From positions 5,022,001-5,086,000 of the forward strand of contig NZ_CP018937.1 of NCBI RefSeq assembly GCF_002849695.1: a stretch of 64,000 nt of DNA. Direction: 5' to 3'. The position numbers and the translations under genes are program-made. Shown here in pieces: positions 1 through 8,524 of this stretch. The DNA comes from Bacteroides fragilis (GTDB lineage Bacteria; Bacteroidota; Bacteroidia; Bacteroidales; Bacteroidaceae). Position 1 is the stretch's first letter. The number at the start of each line of letters is the position of its first letter. A model generated the notes under the pieces. It searched no databases, was not told where the DNA came from, and saw only the letters and a list, made by a program, of their open reading frames with translations.

Positions 1-2
1 AA

Positions 3-3000
3 ACTTTAAAGAAAATAGCTTCACTTGAAACAGCCAGTCAAAACCATGCTCAAAAAGAAGTAGAGAACCAATGTATCATATCTCAGGCTATAAAAGAAGC
101 TGTTTCCTCCGAAAAGCTAAAACAAGAAACTTCAAAAGCGTCTATTCAAAACTCAAAAGCGCAAATAGAAGCTATAAAATTAGAGTTGGAGGAATTGAAG
201 AAAAGAAGAGCCTTTGATAATGATGCAAAGAAACGAGCTGTATCGGAAGAAGAAGTAACAAGAATCCTGAATACTCAGGTAAAATCTATCCGGCAGGCAG
301 AAGAGCAAAACAAACGTTTGCGTATAGCTGTGAAAAACGTAATCGGAGAAGATAAGGAAGCTAATCAATTACGTGCTACCATGAACAACCGAATACAGAA
401 AAATACGGAGTTCATAAAGCGCAATACAGATGCTTTTGTCCGTCAGAAAATGACAATCGGGCAATATAAGCAGGAAATAAAACAGGCTTTTGCCGAACTT
501 CAAAAGGGCGGTAATACCATGAATAACGTAAAGTCTATAGCAAATGGGCTTTCAGGTGTGCTGAAAACAAAAGTATCGGGAGGGTTATCCAGCGTTAGGG
601 ATGGCGTAAGCACAATGATAAAGGGTTTTGTTGGTGCGCAGGCTGTTATCAGTGGCTTTCAAAAGATGGTGGATGCTATAAAGTCCGGAGTCCATTCAAT
701 AATTGATTTTGAAGCAGCAAATTCAAAGTTGGCAGCTATTTTAGGAGAAGCGAAAACCAATATAAACGAATTGATTTATGATGCTAAAAGGTTGGGAGCA
801 ACAACACGATATACTGCATCCGAAGCAACAGCCCTTCAAATCGAATTGGCTAAATTAGGCTTTTCCAAAAAAGAAATATTGGATAGTACGGAATACATTT
901 TGAAATTTGCACAAGCTACAGGTGCAGAATTACCGGAAGCGGCAGCGTTGGCAGGTGCATCTATTAGGATGTTTGGTGCTACAACACAAGAAACTGAAAA
1001 ATATGTTGCTGCAATGGCTGTAGCTACTACAAAGAGTGCATTATCATTTTCTTACCTTCAAACTGCAATGCCTATAGTCGGTCCGGTAGCTAAAGCATTT
1101 AATTTCACGATAGAAGATACTTTGGCTTTACTTGGCAAATTGTCTGATGCTGGTTTTGATGCTTCTATGTCCGCTACCGCTACGAGAAATATTATATTAA
1201 ACTTAGCTGATGCCAACGGGAAGTTAGCCAAAGAATTAGGCGGCAATGTGAAAACACTCCCTGAAATGGTAGAGGGATTAGTAAAATTGAGAGATAAGGG
1301 AATAGACCTTGCCTCAACATTAGAACTGACTGATAAGCGTAGTGTAGCAGCGTTTAATGCTTTCCTTTCTGGTGCTGAGAAGATAAATACTCTACGGGAA
1401 GCGGTAACTAATGTAGAAGGTGATTTGGCTACTATGGCAAATACTATGACTGATAATGTGCAAGGAGCAATTTTAGGTCTTTCTTCTGCATGGGAGGCGT
1501 TTATGCTTTCATTTATGAACTCCACCGGACCGGCTAAAGAGGTAATAGATTTCTTTGCAAAGGGATTGAGGAATATTGCCAGAGATTTAGCTTTACCAGA
1601 CGAACGCCAAAGTATGCAAAATTCTGAATCAATCAGTTTGCAAAAACAGCAAATGCAGGAATTTGGAGTAATTGACGAAAACCTGAAAAGATTACGGGCA
1701 CTCTATGATGAGAAAGTAGCTACCGGAATGGATGCAAATCAAGCGGAGATAGAAGCAAAGAAGGAATATCTCCAGTCTTATCGAAAAGAGTTAGAGAAAG
1801 AAAATAAGCTCTATGAAGATTTACAAAAAGAGAAACAAGCGACACAGGACAAATATCAAAACGCTTCATTCTGGAAACAGGCGTTATTCTTAGAAAAGAC
1901 TAACCACCAATATGAAAAACAGATAGACTTGCAAGTTAGTGGTATGGCTCAACTAAAAGGGAGTATGTTCAAAAATGAATCTGTAATTGATGCAGTAGAA
2001 AACACACAACTTACACCCCAAAAGACAAAAACATACAAAGTTAAACCGGAATTTAAAGTATCTGATTATGTAGATGCGCACCAGCACGTTAAAGAAATAC
2101 AGAAAGCAGCACAGGCAGTTAAAGATGCTGTTATAAAATCAGAAATAGATATTCAGCAACAACAAATAGACTTGAAAGAAGAAGGCAATGAAAAACAGTT
2201 GGCGCAAATCCGGCTTAACTATGATAAACGCTATCAGGAAATTCAGAAGGAAGAACGGGAACTACTTCAAAAGTTACAAGACGAAGAGCGTAAACAGTGG
2301 GAAAAGGATAATCCGGACTTTAAAAAGAAGAACCTGCAATTTACATCTACTATTACCTCTTTGACACCAGAACAGAGAGCGCAGTTTGATAAAGAGTATT
2401 CCCTTGCATATCAAAAGCAGGAGAAGGACACACAAGCCTTGTTAGATAAGCTATTGGAGAAATACCGTGATTATGATGCCCAAAGAACAGCTATCGAGAA
2501 ACAAGGTTATGAAGAAATTGCTTACCTTCAATCCAAACGCACAGATATCAATGCAGAAGAAATAGACCGGGCAATCAAAGTAGCGCAGGATAAAATCAAA
2601 GAAGGAATCCAGCAGATTAATGACACACAGGCGGAAGCAGCTACTAAAGACAATGATTTCTTTAAATTATTGTTTGGTGATGTTTCCTCTATGTCTTTCG
2701 GTGCATTGCAAAACCTAATATCACAAGCTAAACAATTACGTGAGTATCTTTCCGGTAATGGAGATGCCAAAGGAATTACTTTCATTTCCCCTGAACAGTT
2801 GAAAGCTATTGAGAAAAGCCCGGCTGAATTGGAGAAATTGAAAAAGGCTCTCGATAAGCTGTTAGGAACGAATAAAGAAGGGAGCAATAACAAATGGGAA
2901 GGTATCTTCACTACATTCAAAAAAGGATTTGCAGAGCTTAAAGGAGCTAAAGGCTTTAAAGAGATTTCCGGTGCGATTGGAACAATAAGCGGTGCTGCAT

Positions 3001-4601
3001 CCAGTGCAGCAGGCGAGCTGTCTAAAATGTTTGACGAAATGGGAAACACGGAGGTTGCAGATGCTTTAAGCGGTATGCAACAGGTTATGAGTGCTGTTTC
3101 CAATATAGGGGAAGGATTTGCTAAAGGTGGTTTAGTTGGTGGTATTGCAGCAGCAGTAGGCGAAGCGGCTAACTTTATCGGACAGGCTTTTGCCGCCAAC
3201 TCCCGGCATAAAGCGGCTCTGAAAGAGATAATGAATGAAACCATAGCTCAGCAGAGAGAGTACAATCTTCTTTTGATGCAACAGAATTTAGAGTACGAGA
3301 AGGCTACTGCCATATTCGGCACTGATGCCTACGGCAAAGCTGCAAATGCTGTTAAGGTCATGAAAGAAGCCGTTGCGGATTTGAAAGATGAATTAGCCGG
3401 AACTACAGAACAGAAGAAAAGTCAGTCTAAAGATGCCTTGTTTAAGAAGTTCTTTGGCGTATCAAACCCACAGGCAGAACTTAAAAAGGCTTATGCCGGA
3501 CTTGCCAATATTGAGATAAAAACCGGGCACAAAAAAACGGGCTTATTTGGTTGGGGTAAAGGAAAGGATATTTATTCGTCTATTCTGGATGTATACCCTC
3601 AGTTAGTAGATGCCAACGGGAAGTTTGATAAGAGTTTGGCAGAAACCATCATCAACACCCGTACAATGTCCGATGAAAGCAAATCCGCTTTGCAAAACAT
3701 GATAGATTTGGCACAACAAGCGGAAGATGCTTATAACCAACTCAACGATTACTTTACTGATATTTTTGGTAGTCTGGGAGAATCAATGTCGGATGCGCTT
3801 GTAGATGCTTTCAAAAATGGAACAGATGCAGCTAAAGCGTTTACTGATTCTGTTTCCGATATGTTGGAAACATTGGCCAAACAGATGGTTTACTCCGTTA
3901 CCCTCGCTCCATTGATGGAAAAAGCTCAAAAAGGGATGATGGATGTAATGCAGAATACTGGACTATCAGACGAACAGAAGTTCAATAAGTGGACGGGTAT
4001 TCTCAATAACCTTGTAGATGATGCAGCAAACCAGCAGGGATTAGCCAACCGATTGTTAGAGGAATACCAACAAGCGGCTAAAGATAAAGGATTTGATATA
4101 TTCAGCCCTGATAGCTCAACCTCGCAATCATCAACAAAGAAAGGTTTTGCAACCGCTTCACAAGATTCTATTGACGAATTGAACGGAAGGTTTACCGCTG
4201 GGCAAATCGCATGGGAGGAAACAAAGAATCAGGCAATAGAACAAACCTCTTTACTTTCATCTATCAATGAAAATATGTCGGCACTTTGCACAACACCGGA
4301 AACCGGAAGTTCTGATAGCATAATAAATGCTGCATCTCCGGCCGATGGTTTGCGTGAAATAATTGTTTCAAGTTTCGCACAACGTGATAATTTCTCTGGG
4401 CAGATAATTGAACAACTCGTTGCGGTGAAAGGTGAAGTATCAGGGTTAAAGGGTATTGTAGATGAAATGCGTACCACTCAATCAAATGGATGGGGAAATA
4501 TAGGTGAGATGACTGAAAATGTTGGAAAGATAGCCAAAGCTAATCCTTTAATGAATACCAAGTTAGATAGTATAAATGATAACATTAAAAAAGCGTTATA
4601 A
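3..4601 (+). CDS. Phage tail tape measure protein (5' end outside window)
   Basis: The reading frame is open from the left edge of the window, so the true start lies upstream. Over 1,530 residues are visible. A TP901-type tape-measure core lies roughly 200-450 residues in; typical stretches are TRYTASEATALQIELAKLG and ATGAELPEAAALAG. Long charged coiled-coil segments rich in Glu, Lys and Gln follow, then Ala/Gly-rich hydrophobic helices near residues 990-1080. Tape measure proteins set tail length, act as a scaffold for the tail tube and are ejected during infection. A long coiled coil with a hydrophobic patch, followed two bases later by a small tail gene, fits this role. The family call is from sequence pattern; the phage type (siphovirus-like) is inference. 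Confidence 0.93.
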   Translation, partial: TLKKIASLETASQNHAQKEVENQCIISQAIKEAVSSEKLKQETSKASIQNSKAQIEAIKLELEELKKRRAFDNDAKKRAVSEEEVTRILNTQVKSIRQAEEQNKRLRIAVKNVIGEDKEANQLRATMNNRIQKNTEFIKRNTDAFVRQKMTIGQYKQEIKQAFAELQKGGNTMNNVKSIANGLSGVLKTKVSGGLSSVRDGVSTMIKGFVGAQAVISGFQKMVDAIKSGVHSIIDFEAANSKLAAILGEAKTNINELIYDAKRLGATTRYTASEATALQIELAKLGFSKKEILDSTEYILKFAQATGAELPEAAALAGASIRMFGATTQETEKYVAAMAVATTKSALSFSYLQTAMPIVGPVAKAFNFTIEDTLALLGKLSDAGFDASMSATATRNIILNLADANGKLAKELGGNVKTLPEMVEGLVKLRDKGIDLASTLELTDKRSVAAFNAFLSGAEKINTLREAVTNVEGDLATMANTMTDNVQGAILGLSSAWEAFMLSFMNSTGPAKEVIDFFAKGLRNIARDLALPDERQSMQNSESISLQKQQMQEFGVIDENLKRLRALYDEKVATGMDANQAEIEAKKEYLQSYRKELEKENKLYEDLQKEKQATQDKYQNASFWKQALFLEKTNHQYEKQIDLQVSGMAQLKGSMFKNESVIDAVENTQLTPQKTKTYKVKPEFKVSDYVDAHQHVKEIQKAAQAVKDAVIKSEIDIQQQQIDLKEEGNEKQLAQIRLNYDKRYQEIQKEERELLQKLQDEERKQWEKDNPDFKKKNLQFTSTITSLTPEQRAQFDKEYSLAYQKQEKDTQALLDKLLEKYRDYDAQRTAIEKQGYEEIAYLQSKRTDINAEEIDRAIKVAQDKIKEGIQQINDTQAEAATKDNDFFKLLFGDVSSMSFGALQNLISQAKQLREYLSGNGDAKGITFISPEQLKAIEKSPAELEKLKKALDKLLGTNKEGSNNKWEGIFTTFKKGFAELKGAKGFKEISGAIGTISGAASSAAGELSKMFDEMGNTEVADALSGMQQVMSAVSNIGEGFAKGGLVGGIAAAVGEAANFIGQAFAANSRHKAALKEIMNETIAQQREYNLLLMQQNLEYEKATAIFGTDAYGKAANAVKVMKEAVADLKDELAGTTEQKKSQSKDALFKKFFGVSNPQAELKKAYAGLANIEIKTGHKKTGLFGWGKGKDIYSSILDVYPQLVDANGKFDKSLAETIINTRTMSDESKSALQNMIDLAQQAEDAYNQLNDYFTDIFGSLGESMSDALVDAFKNGTDAAKAFTDSVSDMLETLAKQMVYSVTLAPLMEKAQKGMMDVMQNTGLSDEQKFNKWTGILNNLVDDAANQQGLANRLLEEYQQAAKDKGFDIFSPDSSTSQSSTKKGFATASQDSIDELNGRFTAGQIAWEETKNQAIEQTSLLSSINENMSALCTTPETGSSDSIINAASPADGLREIIVSSFAQRDNFSGQIIEQLVAVKGEVSGLKGIVDEMRTTQSNGWGNIGEMTENVGKIAKANPLMNTKLDSINDNIKKAL

Positions 4602-4603
4602 CT

Positions 4604-5020
4604 ATGAGTGGAGAATTATTAATAAATGGAAAAGATACTTTTGAAACATGGGGTGTCAATATGGGAGATGGTTTTCTTGAAAGTTTATATTCACCTGCTC
4701 CCATGAAAGAGGTAATAGAGAACAAATCACGTTTGGAACATGGTAAACGTGTTATATTTAATAATCCCAAAAAAGATGAAAGGGAATTAACCCTTATATT
4801 TACTTTGATGGGAGATAGTAAAAAAGACTACATAGACAAATACAAAGCGTTTATTACAGAAATTTCAGCAGGAGATGTAGCAATTAAAGTTCCTGCTTTG
4901 GGTGAAGAAGTGTACCATGTTTACTATTTACGTTCTAACTCTTTTGCTTGGAGTATTGACCGCACTTTCTCCAAAATATCTATTAAATTCTGCGAACCTA
5001 ATCCCGGAAATAGAGCATGA
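4604..5020 (+). CDS. Phage tail protein, possibly distal-tail-like
   Basis: A 138-residue protein starting two bases after the tape-measure stop. It opens with MSGELLINGKDTFETWG, followed by a region rich in short beta-type segments and a run of charged residues (HGKRVIFNNPKKDERELTL). No signal peptide or membrane segment is visible. In many tailed phages the gene after the tape measure encodes the distal tail or baseplate hub protein, and the N-terminal half looks like such a tube-type fold. This assignment rests on gene order and general appearance, not on a specific motif. It overlaps the next gene by four bases (ATGA), which indicates co-translation. Confidence 0.6.
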   Translation: MSGELLINGKDTFETWGVNMGDGFLESLYSPAPMKEVIENKSRLEHGKRVIFNNPKKDERELTLIFTLMGDSKKDYIDKYKAFITEISAGDVAIKVPALGEEVYHVYYLRSNSFAWSIDRTFSKISIKFCEPNPGNRA

Positions 5021-5415
5021 ACATAGAAGCCAAATTAACCGGACTGGATGAGTTGAAAGGGCTTATCCAGTCCAATGTGAAAGAAGCAATAGTAGAAGCA
5101 GGAGAAGAAGCGGTAGAAGTGCAGAAAAGGGAATCTGACTACATGAATCATACTTTTAATTTACGTAATGCTCCGGGCTATGCTGTTACTATTGATGGGA
5201 AAGAAGTTGCTCGTAATATGCCGGCTGATGGGGAACATGGAGAAGCTGAGGCAAAGACAAACAAGACGTTGGATAAAGCGGATAAGTCCGGTACAGGGCT
5301 TATTATAGCCGATGGTATGCCTTATGCAAGTTTCGTTTCAAGCAAAGGTTATGATGTACTTGATTCCGGTTTGCTTCATGCTGATAAGGTTCTCAATAAA
5401 AAGACAGGGAAATAA
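5017..5415 (+). CDS. Phage protein, possible gp10-like tail component
   Basis: A 132-residue protein overlapping the previous gene by ATGA. The N-terminus (MNIEAKLTGLDELKGLIQ) has the pattern of small tail-completion proteins of the HK97 gp10 type, in which a short strand precedes a helix that begins with a Leu-Asp-Glu-Leu turn. The C-terminal half carries GMPYASFVSSKGYDVLDSG, a patch that also appears in gp10-like proteins. A gp10 homologue would normally sit before the tape measure, so its position after it is unusual and lowers confidence in the family. It is the last structural gene before the toxin-antitoxin pair; no tail-fibre or lysis gene follows. Confidence 0.5.
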   Translation: MNIEAKLTGLDELKGLIQSNVKEAIVEAGEEAVEVQKRESDYMNHTFNLRNAPGYAVTIDGKEVARNMPADGEHGEAEAKTNKTLDKADKSGTGLIIADGMPYASFVSSKGYDVLDSGLLHADKVLNKKTGK

Positions 5416-5452
5416 CTTTTTTCATAAATATAGCAAAATAGTTATGTTTTTA

Positions 5453-5484
5453 TTTGGCGGTTTGTAGCAAAAACGCTATATTTG
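5453..5484 (+). promoter_or_regulatory. Bacteroides-type promoter of hicA
   Basis: TTTG at 5453-5456 and TATATTTG at 5477-5484 are separated by 20 bases. This is an exact fit to the -33/-7 consensus of the Bacteroides primary sigma factor. The predicted RNA start is near 5491, leaving a leader of about 24 bases before hicA. GTATCGT at 5484-5490 matches the core of the operator repeats at 8394-8552 and sits on the RNA start. Confidence 0.8.
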
Positions 5485-5514
5485 TATCGTCTTAAACAAA
5501 CGGTCTTTTAAATT

Positions 5515-5700
5515 ATGAAGTACAATCAGTTTTTTGCGGGACTTACCGCAGCAGGTTGTTACGTTCTCAGGCATGGGGCAAACCATGATATTTGGTACAG
5601 TCCTAAAACGGGAAACAAATTTGCTTTGTCAAGGCACGGCAAACAAGAAGTACCTACCGGAATGGAACGTAAGGCAAGAAAGGTTCTTTTGGGGGAATAA
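5515..5700 (+). CDS. hicA: HicA-type mRNA interferase toxin
   Basis: A 61-residue basic protein with the whole HicA signature: an N-terminal helix ending in GCYVLRHGANHDIWY, where His24 is the predicted catalytic residue of the double-stranded-RNA-binding fold, followed by a strand and FALSRHGKQEVPTG. HicA toxins cut mRNA and tmRNA and are neutralised by HicB. The length is normal for the family (55-80). It has its own strong promoter and is followed 89 bases later by hicB, a longer gap than usual. The pair lies between the tail genes and the immunity region, so it looks like a prophage cargo module. Confidence 0.9.
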   Translation: MKYNQFFAGLTAAGCYVLRHGANHDIWYSPKTGNKFALSRHGKQEVPTGMERKARKVLLGE

Positions 5701-5752
5701 TCCCCCTACCTTTTGCGCTTCGTGATTGAAAGGCTGTAAATGTTGAGGCAAT

Positions 5753-5777
5753 GGGGTACGGTATATTGCCGTACTCC
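5753..5777. repeat. Stem-loop between hicA and hicB
   Basis: GGGGTACGG (5753-5761) pairs with CCGTACTCC (5769-5777) across a 7-base loop, with one G-T pair. It ends 12 bases before the likely hicB start. It could be an operator for HicB or a structure that sets the ratio of toxin to antitoxin. It lacks a T-run, so it is unlikely to be a terminator. Confidence 0.5.
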
Positions 5778-5789
5778 TATTTTAAATCA

Positions 5790-6191
5790 ATGGATATGAA
5801 AGTTATTGTAATCATGGAAAAGGCGAGCGATGGGTATTACTCATGCTTTGTCGAGGAAGATTTACCTGGCTTTGGTCTGGCTGGATATGGAGATACGGCA
5901 GAAGCTGCCAAAGAGGATATGATGAAAGCGTATGAAGAAATAAAAGAGATGCAGAAAGAAGAAGGTGAAGAAGTGCCGGAACTGGAGTTTATTTACAAAT
6001 ATGATATGCAATCTTTCTTCAACTATTTCTCATTCTTGAATGTTACTAAGGTTGCAGAATTGGCAGGTATCAACGCTTCATTGATGCGGCAATATACTTC
6101 GGGTGTGACAGCAGCCGGACAAAAGCAATACGATAAAATACGGGTGGCGGTGGAACGTATATCTAAAGAACTTTCCGCAGCTACTTTCTAA
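5790..6191 (+). CDS. hicB: HicB-type antitoxin
   Basis: About 133 residues from the ATG at 5790 (MDMKVIVIM); an upstream in-frame ATG at 5751 lies inside the stem-loop region and adds atypical residues. The N-terminal half has the HicB partial RNase H fold: a first strand KVIVIMEKASDGYYSCFVEEDLP in pieces, then GFGLAGYGDTAEAAKEDM. The C-terminal half has a helix-turn-helix pattern (VTKVAELAGINASLMRQY). HicB binds and masks HicA and represses the pair through the C-terminal domain. Its gene follows the toxin gene, the usual hicAB order. Confidence 0.87.
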   Translation: MDMKVIVIMEKASDGYYSCFVEEDLPGFGLAGYGDTAEAAKEDMMKAYEEIKEMQKEEGEEVPELEFIYKYDMQSFFNYFSFLNVTKVAELAGINASLMRQYTSGVTAAGQKQYDKIRVAVERISKELSAATF

Positions 6192-6234
6192 AGATAGTGT
6201 ACCGCTGTGAAGCGAGACCGTTTTAAGACAAAGA

Positions 6235-6268
6235 AAAGCCCGTTCCGATGTTTATTGGGACGGGCTTT
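6235..6268. terminator. Hairpin terminator between hicB and a convergent gene
   Basis: AAAGCCCGTTCC (6235-6246) pairs with GGGACGGGCTTT (6257-6268) around a 10-base loop, with A-rich sequence on the left and T-rich on the right. The symmetry suits it to end both the hicAB transcript and the convergent gene at 6273-6611. Confidence 0.8.
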
Positions 6269-6272
6269 ATGA

Positions 6273-6611
6273 TTATTTCATTTTTAGGATTCGATTTACC
6301 GGGTTGATTACGGTATCTTTTTTATTCCGATTCTCATATTCCAATTTCATTTTCTCAAAATCAAAATCACTCATCAAACCTTTGTCGTGGAGTTCCGAAG
6401 CATCTTTCATCTTTTGTATTAAAGTAGCTTCTAATTGCTGTTTCCTGTATTCTATATCAGACAGCTTTTCGCAACATAGCACCCAAATTAGACCGATTAG
6501 AGGGCTAAGTATCAAAGAGCATAACAGAGAGTAGAAAAAGCCGCAAGTACGCTTGCTACCTTCCGAAGCGACACCGATAGAAAAGATAATCCATAAGATA
6601 AAGTATATCAT
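6273..6611 (-). CDS. Small membrane protein with SHOCT-like C-terminus
   Basis: A 112-residue protein. Residues 1-18 (MIYFILWIIFSIGVASEG) and about 25-48 are hydrophobic and likely cross the membrane. The C-terminal part is charged, and ELHDKGLMSDFDFEKMKLEYE resembles the short SHOCT helix pair often found at the end of membrane or toxin-related proteins (shown here in overlapping pieces of the same region). It has its own promoter and no operon partner. Single membrane proteins expressed from a prophage are often involved in superinfection exclusion; that role here is inference only. Confidence 0.6.
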   Translation of the reverse strand: MIYFILWIIFSIGVASEGSKRTCGFFYSLLCSLILSPLIGLIWVLCCEKLSDIEYRKQQLEATLIQKMKDASELHDKGLMSDFDFEKMKLEYENRNKKDTVINPVNRILKMK

Positions 6612-6641
6612 AGCATTTAATTTTGATGTTTACTAATGCAC

Positions 6642-6672
6642 AAACGTACAAAAGCAAGTCGGAAAAAGCAAA
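6642..6672 (-). promoter_or_regulatory. Promoter of the small membrane protein gene
   Basis: On the minus strand, TTTG (6672-6669) and TACGTTTG (6649-6642) are 19 bases apart, matching the Bacteroides consensus. The predicted RNA start near 6635 lies about 24 bases before the ATG at 6611. Confidence 0.7.
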
Positions 6673-6760
6673 TTAAATGAACGGCTTTTAGCTTTAGAAC
6701 ATGAAATTACCCCTATTTCGTAGGTTACGAGATAGAGGTTTTCTGAGGTACCCAATTACA

Positions 6761-7252
6761 TTACACCTTTGTTTCTATAAACATTTTCAACATTTTATTG
6801 GCAGTAACTAAATTACTCTGTTGATAGTTAATCTGTGTGACATCTTTTAGCCCATGAAATAGGTTGTTTCGATACCTAAAGATGATGATGATTGAAGCCA
6901 GTATTTTATCTCTAAGAGATGGAGATTCGGTAACTAACACATCATCTACAAACTCTTTTCTATCATTAGTTCTAAAATTCAATTTCTCAAATGTTGGATA
7001 TGTAATAATCCCTAAATCCACATTAGTATATCGATTTTTAAAGTACTTAAAAACCTTATTACATTCATTTGAATTAAATTCACCAATATAATCATCAATA
7101 TACCGTTCCGCTTTCTCGATTCTAAAATTATTTTCAAAAAGTCTATCCTCAAAGAGATTCCACAATAATAAAAACTCCGTCAATCCATTGTAGTCTTTAT
7201 CCGTTAAAGAGACTGAAAACTTTTCATTTATCCACCGTGTAATTTTACGCAT
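6761..7252 (-). CDS. HEPN-like domain protein (putative RNase/toxin)
   Basis: A 163-residue, mostly helical protein. Near its C-terminus RYRNNLFHG contains Arg128-Asn129-x3-His133. This is the RNxxxH form of the HEPN signature, whose Arg and His form the metal-independent RNase site in many HEPN toxins and defence effectors. The motif follows a hydrophobic helix (ILASIIIIF), as in HEPN four-helix bundles. No other domain is recognised. It starts 17 bases after the DUF2971 stop and is the last gene of the leftward XRE/DUF2971/HEPN operon. RNase activity and a defence or abortive-infection role are inference; the motif itself is directly visible. Confidence 0.6.
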   Translation of the reverse strand: MRKITRWINEKFSVSLTDKDYNGLTEFLLLWNLFEDRLFENNFRIEKAERYIDDYIGEFNSNECNKVFKYFKNRYTNVDLGIITYPTFEKLNFRTNDRKEFVDDVLVTESPSLRDKILASIIIIFRYRNNLFHGLKDVTQINYQQSNLVTANKMLKMFIETKV

Positions 7253-7269
7253 AAAATTGTATTTTCAAA

Positions 7270-8073
7270 TTAGTTCATTTCATTTTTATCTGCACGCTTA
7301 ATTGTGACCTGCTTTAGTTCAGAAGGAATAGAGTTTAATAAATCTTCAAACATATCATTAGGCATATCTGCTCCTATCACAATTTCAGTATAAGCTTCTG
7401 CTGGAATCTGAATAGTTCTACTTTCTTTGGTTAGCTCATTGCTTCTAAAAATATGTGTTCTATACTCTTCTTCAAAACTCCATTTGGAGAGTTTAGAGAA
7501 AATTTGATAACATCTCTGTTCGTCATAACTATGTATTGGAACTGGACGGACTATAGGCAATGTATCGTAATACGTTACCGGGCCACCACCCCCAAGATAT
7601 TGAAACATAACAATCGGATTAAAGCCTACTGCAAATCCTTTATGATTATTGGAGTATTTCTCCCACATTTCTAAGTTCTTTACATTTGCTGTTAAACTTA
7701 ATACTCCTATTTGAGAATTGTATTTTTCAAGCATTTGCTCTTGAAATTGCTTGATTAGATTGATATTCCCCAAAGGGCTTTCTGTACGCCAATTCTTTGC
7801 ATATTTTCGATGTTGTTTTCGAGTTCGTTCAGGACAATATAATTTTGAATTGTATAAACACACCTCTCGTATTTCTTTTTTAGAAAGTCCACTATATTCA
7901 ATTGGCAGTTTACAATCTACTGGGTCTTCAAATGAATTAGGAGCAGCCATAAAGACCTCTCGTTCTGTTATAATACGTTTATGAAATGTATCATTCCAAT
8001 CTCGGTATTTATAAATGACTTCGGGGAGTTCCATTTCCTCAAAAGTTTTATGCTCAATATTTGTTATTCCCAT
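7270..8073 (-). CDS. DUF2971 family protein
   Basis: About 267 residues from the ATG at 8073, which lies seven bases after the XRE stop; a longer frame to 8139 would overlap the XRE gene. The N-terminus has the DUF2971 opening LPEVIYKYRDWND followed by an F/M-x-A-P-N-S-F-E-D-P-V-D-C block. Later come LSLTANVKNLEMWEKYSN and HKGFAVGFNP, also typical of the family, and a C-terminal FEEEYRTHIF. The biochemical activity of DUF2971 is not known to me. The family is common in mobile and defence-rich contexts. Lying between a repressor-like gene and a HEPN-like gene suggests a three-gene functional unit. Confidence 0.8.
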   Translation of the reverse strand: MGITNIEHKTFEEMELPEVIYKYRDWNDTFHKRIITEREVFMAAPNSFEDPVDCKLPIEYSGLSKKEIREVCLYNSKLYCPERTRKQHRKYAKNWRTESPLGNINLIKQFQEQMLEKYNSQIGVLSLTANVKNLEMWEKYSNNHKGFAVGFNPIVMFQYLGGGGPVTYYDTLPIVRPVPIHSYDEQRCYQIFSKLSKWSFEEEYRTHIFRSNELTKESRTIQIPAEAYTEIVIGADMPNDMFEDLLNSIPSELKQVTIKRADKNEMN

Positions 8074-8080
8074 AGCCACT

Positions 8081-8386
8081 TCATAATACGATTTCACCAC
8101 TTTCAATCCCATCAAGCAACCGAGCCAAGTCTGACACACTATTTATATTATAGTTCGTATCTCCTACACGGATTACTCCGATAATGCTACCAGATGAAGA
8201 GGGCGCAAATAGTTCAGTAATATCAACCCCTAAAGCATTAGCTATCTTTTCCAGAGTTTCAAGAGACGGTGTAGATTTACCATTGACAATATTACTCATG
8301 TTGGCTCTTGTGATTCCAACAGTTTCAGCAAGAGAAGATACTTTAATATCCTTGCTCTCCAAAATTTCTCTAATTCTTAGTTCCAT
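8081..8386 (-). CDS. XRE family transcriptional regulator
   Basis: A 101-residue protein from the ATG at 8386; a longer frame upstream runs through the operator region and is not protein-like. An HTH of the XRE/Cro type spans about residues 8-60: VSSLAETVGITRANMSNIVN then GKSTPSLETLEKIANALGV. The C-terminus is a short tail ending in a stretch that could mediate dimerisation. It faces a rightward operon of small genes across about 180 bases that hold five copies of a heptamer likely to be its operator. It may be the prophage repressor, the regulator of the DUF2971/HEPN cassette, or both. Confidence 0.85.
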   Translation of the reverse strand: MELRIREILESKDIKVSSLAETVGITRANMSNIVNGKSTPSLETLEKIANALGVDITELFAPSSSGSIIGVIRVGDTNYNINSVSDLARLLDGIESGEIVL

Positions 8387-8412
8387 AATTAATGTATCGT
8401 TTAATAATACAG

Positions 8413-8420
8413 CAAATATA
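8413..8420 (-). promoter_or_regulatory. -7 element of the XRE operon promoter
   Basis: CAAATATA on the plus strand reads TATATTTG on the minus strand, a perfect -7 element, with an RNA start near 8406 about 20 bases before the XRE ATG. A clear -33 TTTG is missing; the best candidate is TTTC at 8441-8438. Operator copies lie on either side. Confidence 0.55.
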
Positions 8421-8492
8421 AGGTTTTGTATCGCATTGAAATAATAAAATAAGTTAAAACGTATCGTTTTACAGAAAATAATTAGATTATCT

Positions 8493-8524
8493 CTTGTGTA
8501 TATTATTGTAATACGATACATTTG
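8493..8524 (+). promoter_or_regulatory. Promoter of the rightward small-gene operon
   Basis: CTTG (8493-8496) and TACATTTG (8517-8524) are 20 bases apart. The -7 box shares bases with operator copy ACGATAC (8513-8519), and another copy at 8546-8552 lies just after the predicted RNA start near 8531. Strong repression by the facing XRE protein is therefore likely. Confidence 0.7.
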
